Shown here: piece by piece, positions 1 to 4,573 of the stretch
How positions within the stretch are numbered: the first letter of the stretch is position 1
Layout of the letters: every line of letters starts with the position of its first letter
From: a bacterium
GTDB lineage: Bacteria; Patescibacteriota; Saccharimonadia; Saccharimonadales; UBA4665
Reading direction: 5' to 3'
Assembly: GCA_021804315.1 (NCBI GenBank)
Contig: JAJZHX010000022.1
Coordinates: 1-7,683 of the forward strand
Length of the DNA stretch: 7,683 bases
Made by a program: the position numbers and the translations under genes
Notes under the pieces: model-generated
Told to the model about the DNA's origin: nothing
The model's database searches: none
Seen by the model: the letters and a program-made list of their open reading frames with translations, nothing else

Positions 1-81
1 AATAGGCGGTAGAGTGAGCTAAGCCTAGAGCTTTAATTAACTGGCTACGCTGTCCAATATCTACTTCTCTTAGCAGAACTA
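1..81 (-). CDS. IS3-family transposase OrfB, N-terminal fragment
   Basis: The frame that is -1 relative to orfA stays open from the frameshift site to the window edge and reads IVLLREVDIGQRSQLIKALG and then LAHSTAY, typical of the start of an IS3-family OrfB. The DDE catalytic core would lie off the window. No ATG, GTG or TTG occurs in this frame between the upstream in-frame TGA (within the GCTGAG of orfA) and base 1, so independent initiation is unlikely. The protein is presumably made as an OrfAB fusion through the A7 slip at 82-88. Confidence 0.7.
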
Positions 82-324
82 TTTTTTTGGGTGCTTTAGC
101 TCAGCAGTAACCTTGCCTAGTACACTATAGACTGCATCTAACTCTCGTCTTAACCTAGCAATCTCTAAAGCACTACTATCTCCCTTAATACCATCTCTTA
201 ACCAGTTGTAGATAGTTTTAGGATTAACTTCATTGTCTTTAGCTACTTCGGCTACTTTCTTGCCCTCATCTCTTATTTGTTTAATTATCTGTTCCTTCTT
301 CTCATTGCTAATATACTGAGCCAT
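79..324 (-). CDS. IS3-family transposase OrfA (helix-turn-helix protein)
   Basis: An 81-residue DNA-binding protein that, fused to OrfB, recognises the element ends during IS3-type copy-out transposition. Residues about 8-43 form an HTH_Tnp_1-type helix-turn-helix, ending in the family signature TIYNWL (37-42). After it comes a leucine-zipper-like heptad series, I55-L62-L69-L76, matching the multimerisation helix of IS911-type OrfA. The ATG at 322-324 is supported by a strong Shine-Dalgarno, AGGAGG at 336-341 on the minus strand. The gene ends in TAG directly after seven A residues, the usual arrangement for programmed -1 frameshifting into orfB. Its wording differs from the second orfA-like remnant at 3620-3739, so the two come from different elements. 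Confidence 0.85.
   Translation of the reverse strand: MAQYISNEKKEQIIKQIRDEGKKVAEVAKDNEVNPKTIYNWLRDGIKGDSSALEIARLRRELDAVYSVLGKVTAELKHPKK
82..88 (-). promoter_or_regulatory. A7 slippery site for -1 frameshifting
   Basis: The minus strand reads CCA AAA AAA TAG at the end of orfA. The run A_AAA_AAA is a canonical -1 slip heptamer, and the UAG stop follows it at once. A -1 slip continues as ATA GTT CTG CTA into the orfB frame. I did not identify a convincing downstream stimulatory hairpin. Confidence 0.7.
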
Positions 325-353
325 ACTAAATCCTTCCTCCTGTTACTAACAGT

Positions 354-359
354 AGTATA
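354..359 (-). promoter_or_regulatory. Possible -10 element for orfA
   Basis: TATACT on the minus strand lies 29 nt upstream of the orfA start codon and just ahead of its AGGAGG ribosome site. No good -35 hexamer is visible at normal spacing, so this is only a candidate. Confidence 0.3.
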
Positions 360-403
360 TTTATTATTAAAAGTTTAATTAAAATTGTTAGCTTTAAGCC
401 CAA

Positions 404-419
404 GCAGGCTACCGCCTGC
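404..419. repeat. Perfect hairpin GCAGGC-TACC-GCCTGC
   Basis: A six-base-pair GC-rich stem with a four-base loop sits in the IS leader. On the plus strand it is followed by CTGTTTT, so it could act as a weak terminator of incoming plus-strand transcription. On the minus strand it lies upstream of orfA, where a hairpin could limit read-through into the transposase. Which role applies, if either, cannot be told from sequence. Confidence 0.5.
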
Positions 420-468
420 CTGTTTTAATATACATCTGTTGACTAACGAGATCTCATAGACAACGTGT

Positions 469-663
469 CTAGTCTAACGGGTACCTCTTAGACAGCTTTG
501 CCGAGTGACTTTCCTGCTTTATGGCCATGATTTGTATGCCATCACGTTGTGCCATAGCAACCATTTCCTTAATTTGCGAGTCGATACTCATGGCTTGCCG
601 CTCATCCTGCTCTGTAGACTTACGCGCATACAAGCAATATCTGAGAGATATCTTTACTTCCAT
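469..663 (-). pseudogene. Large serine recombinase, N-terminal stump
   Basis: Only the start of a serine recombinase survives, out of a family usually several hundred residues long. The first 64 codons include the YxRxS motif LYARKSTEQD, with S16 as the expected nucleophile that attacks DNA and R14 beside it. After it come the family-typical ERQAMSIDSQIKEM and the strand leading to ESHSAK (51-56). The frame then turns into KRYPLD and stops, consistent with insertion of the IS at about 494. The catalytic fold, the long E helix and the DNA-binding C-terminus are missing. ATG at 661-663 is chosen because it starts closest to the conserved LRYCLYAR strand; an in-frame TTG at 670-672 is less likely. 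No clear ribosome site is visible. It lies 38 bp after the DUF262-HNH gene on the same strand and was probably the integrase of the islet. Confidence 0.8.
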
Positions 664-701
664 ACACAGCAAAGGTACCGCAAAGAAATATAAAGTCTAG
701 C

Positions 702-1790
702 CTAGATGTTGCTCTTTCGCCGGTTATCGTCTTTGCAGAGCATCTGGCAATTTTCACTCACAGTTTTACCACCCTCGCTCCATGGGGTGATGTGATCTGC
801 TTCCATTTCACTGATATCAAAATGTTGCCCACATACGGGGCAAATTCCATTTTGACGTTCATAGGCTTCACGTTTTTCACGGTCATTAAAGATTCGAATT
901 GAGAGCCACTTTTCTTGACCAGTTAAAATGTACGGATAGATGCCAGATTTTTTTGTAACATCTTCGTCCTGCATGAGTTGCTTGGTCTTGGTTTCAATTT
1001 CGTCAGGATCTAAGTGGTCGTCTTTGTGCCTATTGTATAAGTCACCCCATGCAACTCCGTTCATCTCTCTGCGATAACTAAAGTTTTTCCTAACCCATTC
1101 AACCACACCCTGGATGTAATCCCACAGCTCATTGGCATTTTGGTCATGTTGATGACGTGACATATACTCTTCGATGTCACCGTTGTTTATCCAACTTAAT
1201 ACAGTTTCTAGATATTCTTGGCGAATCGGTGAGCCGGTGAGAAGTGACCCGCCGTCCGTGGACAGCAGATATGCCACACAATTGCTTTTACTAAACTTGA
1301 GTTTGGCATCGCTAAGCCATGTGCCCGTGTAAACCGCATTGCGCAGCTCTTGGTCAGTAAGTTTTTCACCAGCTATATTTATGATACGAAACCAATCGAG
1401 CCGCTCACGATCGGTGCCTTCACAAAGATAGACCATGAGATCATAATCTAGAATCTGTTCTCGCTCATCATTTGTAAGGCTATGGAAGTAAGTGCCGTCA
1501 ATAGAAAAATCCCCATTAACATACTGAGCAATGCTTATGGTGCGCTGCTGACCGTCTAGTACTTCGTAACCACCATCATCTTTCACCACCCAGTACATTA
1601 CATTTAGTGGGAAGCCATTACGAACTGTTTCTATGACAGAATCACGCTGCTTACCCGTATAAACGAACTCACGCTGATATTTTGGACGAATATCTAGTTT
1701 ACCATCGTAAGCAACGACACCCTCTTCCTGACTATCCTTATAGCCATTTACCACATCACGGACTTTGATTCTGTTCAATTCAATTTTCAT
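702..1790 (-). CDS. DUF262 protein with C-terminal HNH nuclease
   Basis: A 362-residue predicted nuclease. The N-terminal DUF262 (ParB-like) domain shows YQREFVY at 38-44 and GYEVLDGQQR at 74-83; DGQQR is the hallmark of the DUF262 domains in GmrS/GmrSD, SspE and BrxU, where it couples nucleotide use to cleavage. A helical middle (about 100-290) leads to an HNH domain: CPVC (317-320), EADHITPWSEGG (330-341) with H333, N347, and CKDDNRRKS (352-360) with N356. The fourth zinc ligand expected at 355 is Asp in place of Cys. The ATG overlaps the methyltransferase stop as ATGA (1787-1790), and GAAAGG at 1798-1803 is the ribosome site, so the two are translated as a pair. The likely role is the restriction arm of a modification-linked defence system; substrate and polarity are not known. 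A homing role is less likely given the DUF262 domain. Confidence 0.85.
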   Translation of the reverse strand: MKIELNRIKVRDVVNGYKDSQEEGVVAYDGKLDIRPKYQREFVYTGKQRDSVIETVRNGFPLNVMYWVVKDDGGYEVLDGQQRTISIAQYVNGDFSIDGTYFHSLTNDEREQILDYDLMVYLCEGTDRERLDWFRIINIAGEKLTDQELRNAVYTGTWLSDAKLKFSKSNCVAYLLSTDGGSLLTGSPIRQEYLETVLSWINNGDIEEYMSRHQHDQNANELWDYIQGVVEWVRKNFSYRREMNGVAWGDLYNRHKDDHLDPDEIETKTKQLMQDEDVTKKSGIYPYILTGQEKWLSIRIFNDREKREAYERQNGICPVCGQHFDISEMEADHITPWSEGGKTVSENCQMLCKDDNRRKSNI

Positions 1791-2824
1791 AGCTCAACCT
1801 TTCTCTTTATAATGATTCTTGAATACGGAGAGCTGGTTTTGCCATCTATGGTCAGCGCTATATCGGTACGTCCACGATGATTTCTGGTTACACCTATCTC
1901 TTTGCCCAAGTTTCCGAAAGGTATACCGATAAGCTCAAATTGATCTGGGTTGAACTTATCTAAGAACGTATCTGGTACACCCATTAATCCACTGTAGTCG
2001 TAGGGTATTTCAGCGGTTTTACTGATATCAATAGCATCAAGATTGTCATAATGTGGGTACTCATCTGGTGAGTACCTTTTATACATGGTTAGTGTCTCGT
2101 GTCTTTTTGTAGTATCTAGGTTAGTCAGCCATCCTATATTGCCAAACTTCTTTATGGTGCCGTCTGGCTGCATAAATTGTTTTGCTCTTCCATCTCCTAG
2201 CCACAATTTACTATCTCGTATAAGCACAAATATTTCCTTATAGTGCAACGCACTGTCTGGGGACACGATAATAAACCCTTTGTCGTACTTGACTAGTTGT
2301 TCAACATACTCACGGAATAGACTGAATGGCGGATTAGTAACAACGATATCCGCTTGCTTTAATAACTCTACGCATTCGTCACTTCTGAAATCACCATCAC
2401 CCTTTAGCGGTGCCCATTCGTTATTCTTATTCGCTTTTAGTTGTTCTGCAACATCCCTTAGATTGAATGCGCCATCACCATTAATGTCGTCTACTTCGTT
2501 GATAATAAATTTATTGGCCGTAATTTTCGGACGACCTTTTACTGGCTTAAGAGTGGTGTCATCACCGAATAGTCCTAGTTGCGTATTGGCGACAGGCGAT
2601 GGTCTATAGCTAGTTGTTATAAGTTGCTTGAGCCCAAGTTTATTGAAATTCAGTGCAAAATAGCGGAAGAAATTACTTTCATACGGGTCATCACAGTTAC
2701 AAAAAACGACCTTTCCTTTCAACTGATCACGATAATGTTTTAATTCATTCTCTATGTCAACCAGTTGAGTATAGTGCTCATCGTTTTTAGTCTGTTTTGC
2801 GTTCTGTAGAGTCTTTTGTGCCAC
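1787..2824 (-). CDS. EcoRI-family adenine-specific DNA methyltransferase
   Basis: A 345-residue methyltransferase expected to place N6-methyladenine on DNA with S-adenosylmethionine. It follows M.EcoRI (326 aa, as I recall it) through most of its length: NDEHYTQLVDIENELKHY, VVFCNCDDPYESNFFRYFAL, GDGDFRSDE...ADIVVTNPPFSLFREY with the NPPF catalytic motif IV at 164-167, the segment IGWLTNLD, and the C-terminal SRIIIKRK. Recognition of GAATTC or a related site is plausible but unproven. The open frame extends upstream to a TTG at 2945-2947. I prefer GTG at 2822-2824 because it matches the length of M.EcoRI ahead of the DEHYTQ motif, has GAAAGG five bases upstream, and leaves the extra codons inside a strongly paired RNA region. 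It is followed by the DUF262-HNH gene with a 4-bp overlap. Confidence 0.9.
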   Translation of the reverse strand: MAQKTLQNAKQTKNDEHYTQLVDIENELKHYRDQLKGKVVFCNCDDPYESNFFRYFALNFNKLGLKQLITTSYRPSPVANTQLGLFGDDTTLKPVKGRPKITANKFIINEVDDINGDGAFNLRDVAEQLKANKNNEWAPLKGDGDFRSDECVELLKQADIVVTNPPFSLFREYVEQLVKYDKGFIIVSPDSALHYKEIFVLIRDSKLWLGDGRAKQFMQPDGTIKKFGNIGWLTNLDTTKRHETLTMYKRYSPDEYPHYDNLDAIDISKTAEIPYDYSGLMGVPDTFLDKFNPDQFELIGIPFGNLGKEIGVTRNHRGRTDIALTIDGKTSSPYSRIIIKRKVEL

Positions 2825-2848
2825 GGCGACCTTTCGGTTCGGGTCGCC
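2825..2848 (-). promoter_or_regulatory. Hairpin holding the methyltransferase ribosome site
   Basis: A perfect seven-base-pair inverted repeat, GGCGACC (2842-2848) and GGTCGCC (2825-2831) on the minus strand, closes a ten-base loop and ends exactly against the preferred GTG start. The Shine-Dalgarno GAAAGG (2830-2835) lies half in the loop and half in the 3' arm. In RNA the stem would limit ribosome access unless opened. Confidence 0.6.
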
Positions 2849-2878
2849 ATTGAATAAAGAAGCAACCACGAACGGATT

Positions 2879-2987
2879 GCTTACACCTTTACGCCTGCTT
2901 GCACAGGTTGTCCGTGGCTGCTTTCTTATATGCAAGTCCACAGACAAAATCTGCGTAATCAGGCGTAAAAGTTATAAAGGTGTAAGC
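2879..2987 (-). ncRNA. Structured 5' leader of the methyltransferase mRNA
   Basis: The minus strand folds into nested stems. The outer stem pairs GCTTACACCT...TTACGCCTG (2960-2987, with a nine-base bulge) with CAGGCGTAAAGGTGTAAGC (2879-2897), 19 base pairs in all. Inside it, TGTCTGTGG (2938-2946) pairs with CCACGGACA (2909-2917), with one G-U. The loop of this inner hairpin carries CTTGCA (2931-2936), complementary to TGCAAG (2898-2903) directly beside the outer stem. This allows either a pseudoknot or a competing hairpin. The predicted transcription start falls at the first base of the outer stem. This is consistent with a cis-regulatory leader; no known riboswitch class is recognised, and an inverted-repeat DNA site for a regulator or recombinase is an alternative. 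Confidence 0.6.
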
Positions 2988-2993
2988 CCTTTT

Positions 2994-3002
2994 ATTATAC
3001 CA
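2994..3002 (-). promoter_or_regulatory. Extended -10 promoter for the methyltransferase-nuclease pair
   Basis: TGGTATAAT on the minus strand combines a consensus TATAAT with the TGn extension; no good -35 is present, as is normal for extended -10 promoters. Start of transcription about seven bases downstream would be near 2987, the first base of the hairpin leader. The same TGGTATAAT occurs at 4909-4917. Confidence 0.65.
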
Positions 3003-3054
3003 CATTATCAGGGGTATCGTAGGTCTCAGTACCTTCTAATTCATCTCTCACAAA
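2995..3054 (-). other. Probable lost C-terminal tail of the HTH gene
   Basis: Directly after the TAG stop (3055-3057) of the upstream HTH gene, the same frame stays open for 19 codons reading FVRDELEGTETYDTPDNVV, then ends in TAA inside the -10 element. The acidic, protein-like composition suggests that the TAG is a premature stop in an ancestral coding tail. Chance openness over 19 codons cannot be excluded. Confidence 0.35.
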
Positions 3055-3402
3055 CTACACTAAGGCTATTGGTGCAATAGTCCCAGACGGGGTTAGTCTG
3101 AGCTTGAGCCTATTCACGTCTTTATATCGCTGGTCGTTATGTTTCAGATAAAACTCAATAGCTCGCTCGTGTCCGTCACTGATATTCTTAATTAGCTTGG
3201 ATTCTGTAAATCCCGTCATATTCTCACGACCTATTTGTACAGCTTCATCGGTCAATGCCACAAACTCACGGTCCTCCTTACGCCAGCGGTAATATGTAGC
3301 GTAAGAGATGTCTGCTTTTGAGCAAGCCACCGTTACGTTTCCAGATTTTTCTAGCTCATCAACCAACTTCTTGATGGTCTTTTTATTTTTGACCATCTCC
3401 AT
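3055..3402 (-). CDS. phBC6A51-type helix-turn-helix protein, small-terminase-like
   Basis: A 115-residue DNA-binding protein. Residues about 8-45 form a helix-turn-helix with the sequence SKADISYATYYRWRKED (29-45), which matches the phBC6A51 HTH family often annotated as a phage terminase small subunit. The helical region IGRENMTGFTESKLIKN and then ERAIEFYLKHNDQRYKD is also standard for that family. Its place directly after a phage-type DNA methylase, with a 20-bp overlap, fits a packaging or replication module. No large terminase follows, so any packaging role is probably lost. The ribosome site AAGGA (3406-3410) is only three bases from the first ATG but nine from the ATG at 3394-3396, which is therefore the better start. 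The frame appears truncated by a TAG, with coding-like sequence continuing to 2995. Confidence 0.7.
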   Translation of the reverse strand: MEMVKNKKTIKKLVDELEKSGNVTVACSKADISYATYYRWRKEDREFVALTDEAVQIGRENMTGFTESKLIKNISDGHERAIEFYLKHNDQRYKDVNRLKLRLTPSGTIAPIALV

Positions 3403-3544
3403 TTATCCTTGATACCAGTTTACGTTTTTGACCTGTCTGTTTCTCCCAGCGTTGCAGGGCAACTTCGGCATACACGGGCGATTTCTCCATGATGTAGCAC
3501 CTACGACCAAGCTTGGTGCTAGCAATTAACGTAGAGCCACTACT
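3383..3544 (-). pseudogene. Phage-type DNA methylase, C-terminal stump
   Basis: A third minus-strand frame, with no start of its own, encodes the last part of a beta-class DNA methyltransferase of the type found in prophages and mobile elements. It begins SSGSTLIASTKLGRRCYIME, the glycine-rich AdoMet-binding motif I followed by the acidic residue of the next strand (E in YIME). It continues KSPVYAEVALQRWEKQTGQK and ends DGQK. About 52 family-like residues remain, out of a family usually several times longer. Upstream of the first Ser the frame loses resemblance and meets TAA at 3557-3559, so the target-recognition part and the catalytic DPPY/NPPY motif are gone. The 3' end overlaps the HTH gene by 20 bp, showing the original operon order. 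The break coincides with an IS-like tip beginning at about 3544. Confidence 0.75.
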
Positions 3545-3716
3545 GTCCCACTCCCCTTACAATAGACATACTGTGTGAGCTCAGGCAGTACAATTAAAGT
3601 AATTAGGGAGATTAAAATAATGTCTACATTTAGAGTTATTGATCCTAGTATTAAAGCTAAGATCATTGATGAAGTTAGAGACAATGGAGTGCCGGTTAGC
3701 CAAGCGGCTGTCAAGC
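3544..3716 (+). mobile_element. Remnant of a second IS3-type element
   Basis: The plus strand from 3544 reads TGTCCCACTCCCCTTACAAT, a plausible IS3-type left tip beginning TGT, and it starts where the DNA methylase frame is broken. An orfA-like start codon follows 76 bases later, a normal leader length for such elements. Homology to OrfA ends near 3715, and no matching right tip was seen downstream, so most of the element has been deleted. Confidence 0.5.
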
Positions 3717-3739
3717 TCCCCAACAGAAATAATAAATAG
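3620..3739 (+). pseudogene. IS3-type OrfA, N-terminal fragment
   Basis: A 39-codon frame starting at ATG 3620 with an AGGGAG ribosome site at 3605-3610. Residues 11-32 (IKAKIIDEVRDNGVPVSQAAVK) are the first helices of an HTH_Tnp_1 domain and align in pattern with the intact OrfA at 79-324 (K-x2-II-x2-R-D-x-G). The recognition helix and TIYNWL signature are missing: after AAVK the frame becomes LPNRNNK and stops. This marks a deletion or recombination joint near 3715. A 65-codon open frame on the opposite strand (3526-3723) is only its shadow. Confidence 0.6.
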
Positions 3740-3812
3740 CCAACTCAAGTTTGTGTCTGAGGACGAAAGGATTCAGCTAGAAGCATTATTTACCCTAGCT
3801 ACCCATATTTAA
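3717..3812 (+). other. Possible C-terminal fragment of an unidentified gene
   Basis: From the joint near 3715, another plus frame reads SPTEIINSQLKFVSEDERIQ and then LEALFTLATHI before TAA at 3810-3812. Its composition resembles the amphipathic helices of a real protein terminus, and it begins where the OrfA resemblance ends, as expected for a fusion of two broken genes. I do not recognise the family, and its length gives little statistical support. Confidence 0.2.
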
Positions 3813-3954
3813 TGTTTTAGTCAATGTAACACATAAAAAATAAACAATCTGAAATAGTCTATAACAGAGTAATGAAAAATGTTTAAAGCTGAAGCATCTT
3901 TAGCTAAAAAGTTCGGCGTTGTAAAAGAGACTTCTAAGTTAACTATTAGAAAGA

Positions 3955-3985
3955 TTGACTTTATTATTCTAATCAAGGCTATACT
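3955..3985 (+). promoter_or_regulatory. Promoter placed for a leaderless transcript
   Basis: TTGACT (3955-3960) and TATACT (3980-3985) are near-consensus -35 and -10 hexamers with a slightly long 19-base spacer. Six bases separate the -10 from the ATG at 3992, so transcription would begin at or next to the A of the start codon. No Shine-Dalgarno is present, in agreement with leaderless translation. The rest of the 3813-3954 stretch shows only a weak 36-codon open frame (3879-3989), which this promoter overlaps. Confidence 0.5.
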
Positions 3986-3991
3986 ATAGGC

Positions 3992-4573
3992 ATGAATAAA
4001 TACAGAAAGACTGTAATCATAATTAGTAAAAAATCTTTATTAATTGTTATGATTATTACTGTTATTTTCTCCCTTACCCAAATATTTTTTTCTAAAAATA
4101 CTAAGACAAATACTACTTTTCATAAAAATACAGTAGCAGTACATTTAAAAAATAAATCAACTGTTAAACAATCGAATAAGCCTACTGATCTTTTTGCTAA
4201 TACGACTCTTAATTGTTCAGATTCCGCCTCGATTGTTCAATTGACCGTCGACTATATTGTGACAGACATGACATGCTCATCAATAAAACCGGCAATTTCA
4301 GATTTCTTAAATTGTAATGGCAGTATTTTTAGTTCAGCTAGCAATATAAGTTTAGATTGTTATAGGACAAATTATTATTCTACACAAGATCAACTGCAGT
4401 GCGATGGTTCAACCACCTATAATCCCAATACTTCTAACTTAAATCTTAGCTATAATTGCAACCTGCCAGGTGTAATTAATAACCCAGAAATTTATGCTTG
4501 TAGTGGCCAAATTACCAATTACGCTTCTCACGCTCTCAATCTGCCTTTAGTAGTTAACTGTACCAGTGTCTGA
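3992..4573 (+). CDS. Signal-anchored protein with cysteine-paired repeats
   Basis: A 193-residue protein of unrecognised family. A basic N-terminus (NKYRK, then KK at 13-14) precedes a hydrophobic helix at about 15-33, which acts as an anchor or uncleaved signal, leaving residues 34-193 outside the membrane. A Lys/Thr/Asn-rich linker (34-65) leads to eight cysteines at 75, 95, 108, 123, 137, 156, 170 and 190. They form four pairs with internal spacing of 20, 15, 19 and 20, and 13-14 residues between pairs. Repeats share a Cys-x-Gly-Ser/Gln turn (NCNGS, QCDGS, ACSGQ) and an alternating hydrophobic run before the second Cys (NISLDC, NLNLSYNC, LNLPLVVNC). This suggests tandem disulfide-linked beta-hairpins exposed on the surface. 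It stands alone on its strand with its own leaderless-type promoter. A surface adhesin or minor appendage component is possible; nothing proves it. Confidence 0.75.
   Translation: MNKYRKTVIIISKKSLLIVMIITVIFSLTQIFFSKNTKTNTTFHKNTVAVHLKNKSTVKQSNKPTDLFANTTLNCSDSASIVQLTVDYIVTDMTCSSIKPAISDFLNCNGSIFSSASNISLDCYRTNYYSTQDQLQCDGSTTYNPNTSNLNLSYNCNLPGVINNPEIYACSGQITNYASHALNLPLVVNCTSV

Larger units (their letters stand above)
1..494 (-). mobile_element. IS3-family insertion sequence, 5' part
   Basis: This is the upstream end of an IS3-type element, transcribed on the minus strand and leaving the window at base 1. It contains orfA, a frameshift site and the first codons of orfB. The outer end is inferred at about 494, where the minus strand reads TGTCTAAGAGG, because the adjoining serine-recombinase reading frame stops resembling its family at that point (after ESHSAK). 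IS3-family tips commonly begin with TG. The tip region is rich in small palindromes: GTCTAA/TTAGAC at 472-477 and 488-493, and GAGATCTC at 448-455. The opposite end and the target duplication lie outside the window, so the boundary could be anywhere from about 430 to 494. Confidence 0.65.

Noticed and set aside
505..693. 62-codon plus-strand open frame
   Set aside because: It lies antisense to the recombinase stump, whose catalytic motif is clear, and shows no recognisable domain.
2280..2609. 109-codon plus-strand open frame
   Set aside because: It is the antisense shadow of the methyltransferase core containing NPPF; its Ser-rich composition is typical of a shadow frame.
2879..2987. Inverted repeats as an integron attC site
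   Set aside because: The arms lack the GTTRRRY and RYYYAAC core boxes in the right places, and no integron integrase or cassette array is nearby.
2850..3080. 76-codon plus-strand open frame
   Set aside because: It is antisense to the promoter and leader of the methyltransferase and has no family signal.
3526..3723. 65-codon minus-strand hydrophobic open frame
   Set aside because: It is the exact antisense of the OrfA fragment at 3620-3739, which has a ribosome site and HTH residues; the hydrophobicity arises from the reverse frame.
79..3739. Composite transposon bounded by two copies of one IS
   Set aside because: The two OrfA sequences differ clearly and their tips differ, so they are separate elements and not a matched pair.
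3879..3989. 36-codon plus-strand frame starting MFKAEASLAKKFG
   Set aside because: It has no good ribosome site, matches no family I know, and overlaps the promoter of the next gene.
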